Part shown: positions 7,108 through 9,268 of the stretch, one piece after another
Layout of the letters: the number at the start of each line of letters is the position of its first letter
Numbering within the stretch: position 1 is the stretch's first letter
Origin: Thermoplasmatota archaeon
GTDB taxonomy: Bacteria > Pseudomonadota > Gammaproteobacteria > Burkholderiales > Thiobacillaceae
Length of the DNA stretch: 9,268 bases
Direction of reading: 5' to 3'
NCBI GenBank assembly: GCA_023475455.1
Contig: JAMCVR010000081.1
Location: 1 to 9,268, forward strand
Program-made: the position numbers and the translations under genes
The notes under the pieces: model-generated
Told to the model about the DNA's origin: nothing
What the model saw: only the letters and a program-made list of their open reading frames with translations
The model's database searches: none

Positions 7108-7202
7108 GGGTTCGCTCGACGGGATGGGATGCGTGGAGTGTAACGCAATGACGTGGCGGGCTGGTAAAATGGCCGGGTTTTCCAAAAATCCCGGAGCTTC
7201 CC

Positions 7203-7559
7203 ATGACGTACCGCATCGCCCCGTCCATCCTGTCAGCCAACTTTGCCCGGCTGGGCGAGGAAGTCGACAACGTGCTCGCCTCCGGCGCCGACATCGTCCA
7301 CTTCGACGTGATGGACAACCACTACGTGCCCAACCTCACCATCGGCCCGCTGGTGTGCGAGGCGCTGAGGAAGCACGGCGTCACCGCGCCGATCGACGTG
7401 CACCTGATGGTGAAGCCGGTCGACCGCATCATTCCCGACTTCGCCAAGGCAGGCGCCACCTACATCACTTTCCACCCGGAAGCTTCCGAGCACGTCGACC
7501 GCACCATCGGCCTGATCCGGGAGAGCGGCTGCAAGCCCGGCCTGGTGTTCAACCCTTGA
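7203..7559 (+). pseudogene. Truncated duplicate of rpe (N-terminal half)
   Basis: Identical in protein sequence to residues 1-118 of the full rpe at 7845-8528. It then ends at a TGA (7557-7559) created where the duplicated segment joins apaG sequence. It keeps the promoter-like region and GGAG ribosome-binding site (7193-7196) and the N-terminal metal-binding residues (His33, Asp35, His67). It lacks the second half of the TIM barrel, including the catalytic Asp176 equivalent, so it cannot encode a working epimerase. Three silent differences separate it from the intact copy. It may be an assembly artefact. Confidence 0.88.
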
Positions 7560-7749
7560 CTTCCTGGATGACGTTTTCCGCGTCGGTGATGATCCAGTGG
7601 CGCGAGATCAGCTGCGCGGCCACGGTGCCGGTGTTGGCGATGGTGATGGTGTAGGCGAACACGTAACGATCGGCCGAAGGGTCGCTCTGCTCGGCCAGAT
7701 ACGCCGTGTTGACGCTGATGCTGATGTGATATTTCTTGCCTTCGGCCAC
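7549..7749 (-). pseudogene. Truncated duplicate of apaG (N-terminal part)
   Basis: Reading from the duplicated GTG at 7749-7747 gives the first 65 or so residues of ApaG, through [12 protein letters not shown], then a TGA (7551-7549) formed at the junction with rpe sequence. The nucleotide sequence is identical to the matching part of the full apaG. The second half of the domain, including the GEQPLLRPGE and ATPVGTM regions, is missing, so no folded ApaG is expected. It overlaps the truncated rpe by a few bases at their 3' ends. Like its partner it exists only because of the 642-bp duplication. Confidence 0.85.
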
Positions 7750-7806
7750 GGGTTCGCTCGACGGGATGGGATGCGTGGAGTGTAACGCAATGACGTGGCG
7801 GGCTGG

Positions 7807-7838
7807 TAAAATGGCCGGGTTTTCCAAAAATCCCGGAG
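7807..7838 (+). promoter_or_regulatory. Probable rpe promoter -10 and ribosome-binding site
   Basis: An extended -10 box TGGTAAAAT (TAAAAT at 7807-7812) has no good -35 partner, which is usual for extended -10 promoters. It is followed by GGAG (7835-7838), 6 nt before the rpe ATG. The leader holds a CCGGG/CCCGG inverted pair (7815-7836) whose right arm touches the ribosome-binding site. The same elements occur 642 bp upstream (7165-7196) before the truncated rpe. Confidence 0.5.
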
Positions 7839-7844
7839 CTTCCC

Positions 7845-8528
7845 ATGACGTACCGCATCGCCCCGTCCATCCTGTCAGCCAACTTTGCCCGGCTGGGCGA
7901 GGAAGTCGACAACGTGCTCGCCTCCGGCGCCGACATCGTCCACTTCGACGTGATGGACAACCACTACGTGCCCAACCTCACCATCGGCCCGCTGGTGTGC
8001 GAGGCGCTGAGGAAGCACGGTGTCACCGCGCCGATCGACGTGCACCTGATGGTGAAGCCGGTCGACCGCATCATTCCCGACTTCGCCAAGGCAGGCGCCA
8101 CCTACATCACCTTTCACCCGGAAGCTTCCGAGCACGTCGACCGCACCATCGGCCTGATCCGGGAGAGCGGCTGCAAGCCCGGCCTGGTGTTCAACCCGGC
8201 CACCCCGCTCGACGTGCTGGAATACACGCTGGACAAGCTCGACATGGTGCTCTTGATGTCGGTGAACCCCGGCTTCGGCGGCCAGAAGTTCATTCCCTAC
8301 GTGCTCGACAAGGCGAAGAAGGTGCGCAAGATGATCGACGACCGCGGCCTCGGCGTGAACATCGAGATCGACGGCGGCGTCGGCCCGGCCAACATCGCCG
8401 ACGTGGCGCGCGCCGGCGTCGACACCTTCGTCGCCGGCTCGGCCGTGTTCGGCGCCGCCAGGGACAGCGACCCGCAGCGCTATAACTCCATCATCAGCGC
8501 GATGCGCGCGGAGTTGGCGAAGGTTTAA
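7845..8528 (+). CDS. rpe: Ribulose-phosphate 3-epimerase
   Basis: 227 aa, complete, the usual length. A cytoplasmic TIM-barrel enzyme interconverting D-ribulose 5-phosphate and D-xylulose 5-phosphate in the pentose phosphate pathway and, in autotrophs, the Calvin cycle. Visible signatures: [13 protein letters not shown], the metal and catalytic set Ser8, His33, Asp35, Met37, His67 and Asp176 ([26 protein letters not shown]), the flexible loop motif [10 protein letters not shown], and the phosphate-binding C-terminal VAGSAVFG. The ATG has GGAG 6 nt upstream. Codons 1-117 lie in the second unit of the 642-bp duplication, and a truncated copy precedes it. gph follows 89 bp downstream on the same strand, probably cotranscribed unless the intervening inverted repeat interferes. 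Both fit phosphoglycolate salvage and pentose metabolism. Confidence 0.97.
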   Translation: MTYRIAPSILSANFARLGEEVDNVLASGADIVHFDVMDNHYVPNLTIGPLVCEALRKHGVTAPIDVHLMVKPVDRIIPDFAKAGATYITFHPEASEHVDRTIGLIRESGCKPGLVFNPATPLDVLEYTLDKLDMVLLMSVNPGFGGQKFIPYVLDKAKKVRKMIDDRGLGVNIEIDGGVGPANIADVARAGVDTFVAGSAVFGAARDSDPQRYNSIISAMRAELAKV

Positions 8529-8535
8529 TGCATCA

Positions 8536-8611
8536 ACCACAGAGGCACAGAGACACAGAGAAACCCCATGAATGGTGTTTCCCTTTCTCTGTGCCTCTGT
8601 GTCTCTGTGGT
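8536..8611 (+). repeat. CACAGAG-type long inverted repeat between rpe and gph
   Basis: Left arm 8536-8563 and right arm 8584-8611 (28 bases each) are reverse complements with two mismatches, around a 20-base loop. Each arm is itself three tandem heptamer-like pieces (CACAGAG / CTCTGTG), which makes it strongly repetitive. Repeats of this general composition are, from memory, scattered between genes in many proteobacterial genomes. It could fold into a long hairpin in the rpe-gph transcript. It has no T-run on the plus strand, so it is not a typical intrinsic terminator. Its right arm ends 6 nt before the gph ATG and covers that gene's ribosome-binding region. Confidence 0.9.
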
Positions 8612-8617
8612 GAAAAA

Positions 8618-9268
8618 ATGAACTTCCCCCTTCCCATCAAAGCCGTCGTCATCGATCTCGACGGCACCCTGCTCAATACCGCGCCGGATCTGGCGCATGC
8701 CGCCGAATTGATGATGGCCGACCTGGGCCGTTCATGCCCGTCGCTGGAAACGATTTCGACCTACATCGGCAACGGCGTGTCGCGGCTGGTCAAGCGCGTG
8801 CTCACCGGCGAGATGGACGCCGAGCCGGAGGCGGCGCTGTTCGAACAGGCCATCGTCTCGTACCAGAAGCATTACGGCGAGCATGTCTCGCTGCATTCGC
8901 GCCCGTTCGACGGCGTGGCCGAAGGCCTCGACGCCTTCAGGGCGATGGGCCTGCATGTCGCATGCATCACCAACAAGGCCGAACAGTTCACGCTTCCGCT
9001 CTTGAAGGATACTGGCCTCATCGGCTATTTCGAACTGGTCCTCTCCGGCGACGCGCTGCCGAAGCGCAAGCCCGACCCGCTGCCGCTGCTGCACGCCTGC
9101 GAAGTGTTCAAGGTCAAGCCCGCCGAACTGCTGCTGATCGGCGATTCGCTCAACGACACCCAGGCCGCGCGCGCGGCGGGCTGCCCGGTGTTCTGCGTGC
9201 CCTACGGCTACAACCGCGGCCGTCCGGTCGCCGAGCTCGACCTCGACGCGGTGGTGCCGACGCTCGCC
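8618..9268 (+). CDS. gph: Phosphoglycolate phosphatase, HAD superfamily (3' end outside the window)
   Basis: 217 codons are visible and the frame is open at the right edge; family members are about 220-235 aa, so only a few residues should be missing. HAD motif I is DLDGT (Asp13 nucleophile, Asp15 acid/base), followed by a helical cap domain, motif II in CITNKA, motif III Lys in KRKPDPLPLL, and motif IV IGDSLNDTQAARAAG. It would hydrolyse 2-phosphoglycolate to glycolate, a salvage step for products of RuBisCO oxygenation or DNA repair. The assignment rests on the motif set and on its place after rpe, where gph is commonly found; another HAD phosphatase is possible. The ATG lies 6 nt after the inverted repeat, and the only ribosome-binding candidate, GTGGTG (8607-8612), is inside its right arm. 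Confidence 0.9.
   Translation, partial: MNFPLPIKAVVIDLDGTLLNTAPDLAHAAELMMADLGRSCPSLETISTYIGNGVSRLVKRVLTGEMDAEPEAALFEQAIVSYQKHYGEHVSLHSRPFDGVAEGLDAFRAMGLHVACITNKAEQFTLPLLKDTGLIGYFELVLSGDALPKRKPDPLPLLHACEVFKVKPAELLLIGDSLNDTQAARAAGCPVFCVPYGYNRGRPVAELDLDAVVPTLA

Larger units (their letters stand above)
6914..8197 (+). repeat. Tandem duplication, two 642-bp units across apaG and rpe
   Basis: Units 6914-7555 and 7556-8197 each contain the 5' part of apaG (minus strand), the divergent spacer and the 5' part of rpe. By eye they differ at three positions: C7379/T8021, T7469/C8111 and C7472/T8114, all silent third positions in rpe. Only CCC is shared at the junctions (6911-6913, 7553-7555, 8195-8197). 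Both full-length genes survive, apaG using unit 1 and rpe using unit 2; the inner halves are truncated copies. Confidence 0.95.

Noticed and set aside
3981..8197. Insertion sequence or transposon as the cause of the duplications
   Set aside because: The repeated units contain only host genes; no transposase, terminal inverted repeats or shared target-site duplications are visible.
8536..8611. A CRISPR array or intrinsic terminator
   Set aside because: The CACAGAG units are contiguous without spacers, and the hairpin is not followed by a T-run on the plus strand.

Overview
The window is GC-rich, densely coded DNA. It most resembles a betaproteobacterium, probably of the Nitrosomonadales (Gallionella/Sulfuricella-like). 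That placement is an inference from the apaG / rpe / gph neighbourhood, the NtrC-type regulation and the periplasmic c-type cytochrome; no 16S or other phylogenetic marker is present.

Left part (1-2715): a two-component system. A membrane-bound sensor histidine kinase (HAMP, HisKA-like and HATPase regions) is broken by an apparent 1-nt insertion near 438-439 and is preceded by a duplicated piece of its own H-box region. Its stop overlaps (ATGA) the start of an intact NtrC-type sigma-54-dependent response regulator.

Middle part (2716-6723): a well-matched sigma-54 (-24/-12) promoter at 2724-2739 directly follows the regulator. It precedes a tightly packed four-gene run: a periplasmic Sel1-repeat protein, a small class I cytochrome c, a secreted beta-propeller protein and a membrane-anchored paralogous beta-propeller protein. 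The first three genes overlap by 1-4 nt, the fourth follows after 24 nt, and a possible intrinsic terminator lies at 6698-6719. The simplest reading is one regulon: the kinase and regulator switch on an exported cytochrome/propeller module through sigma-54. The module's function is not known to me.

Right part (6724-9268): housekeeping genes. apaG is on the minus strand; rpe and a 3'-incomplete gph are on the plus strand. A long CACAGAG-type inverted repeat separates rpe from gph.

The most striking structural property is three independent direct duplications of similar size: 565 bp in the kinase (first copy cut by the window edge), 603 bp in the first propeller gene, and 642 bp across apaG/rpe. 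Copies are identical or differ only at silent positions (0 of 127 visible, 1 of 603, 3 of 642). They produce a kinase fragment, an 11-blade version of what should be a 7-blade propeller, and truncated extra copies of rpe and apaG. Three such events in 9 kb make an assembly artefact (unmerged overlaps, perhaps between strain variants) a serious possibility; a genuine recent burst of tandem duplication is the alternative.
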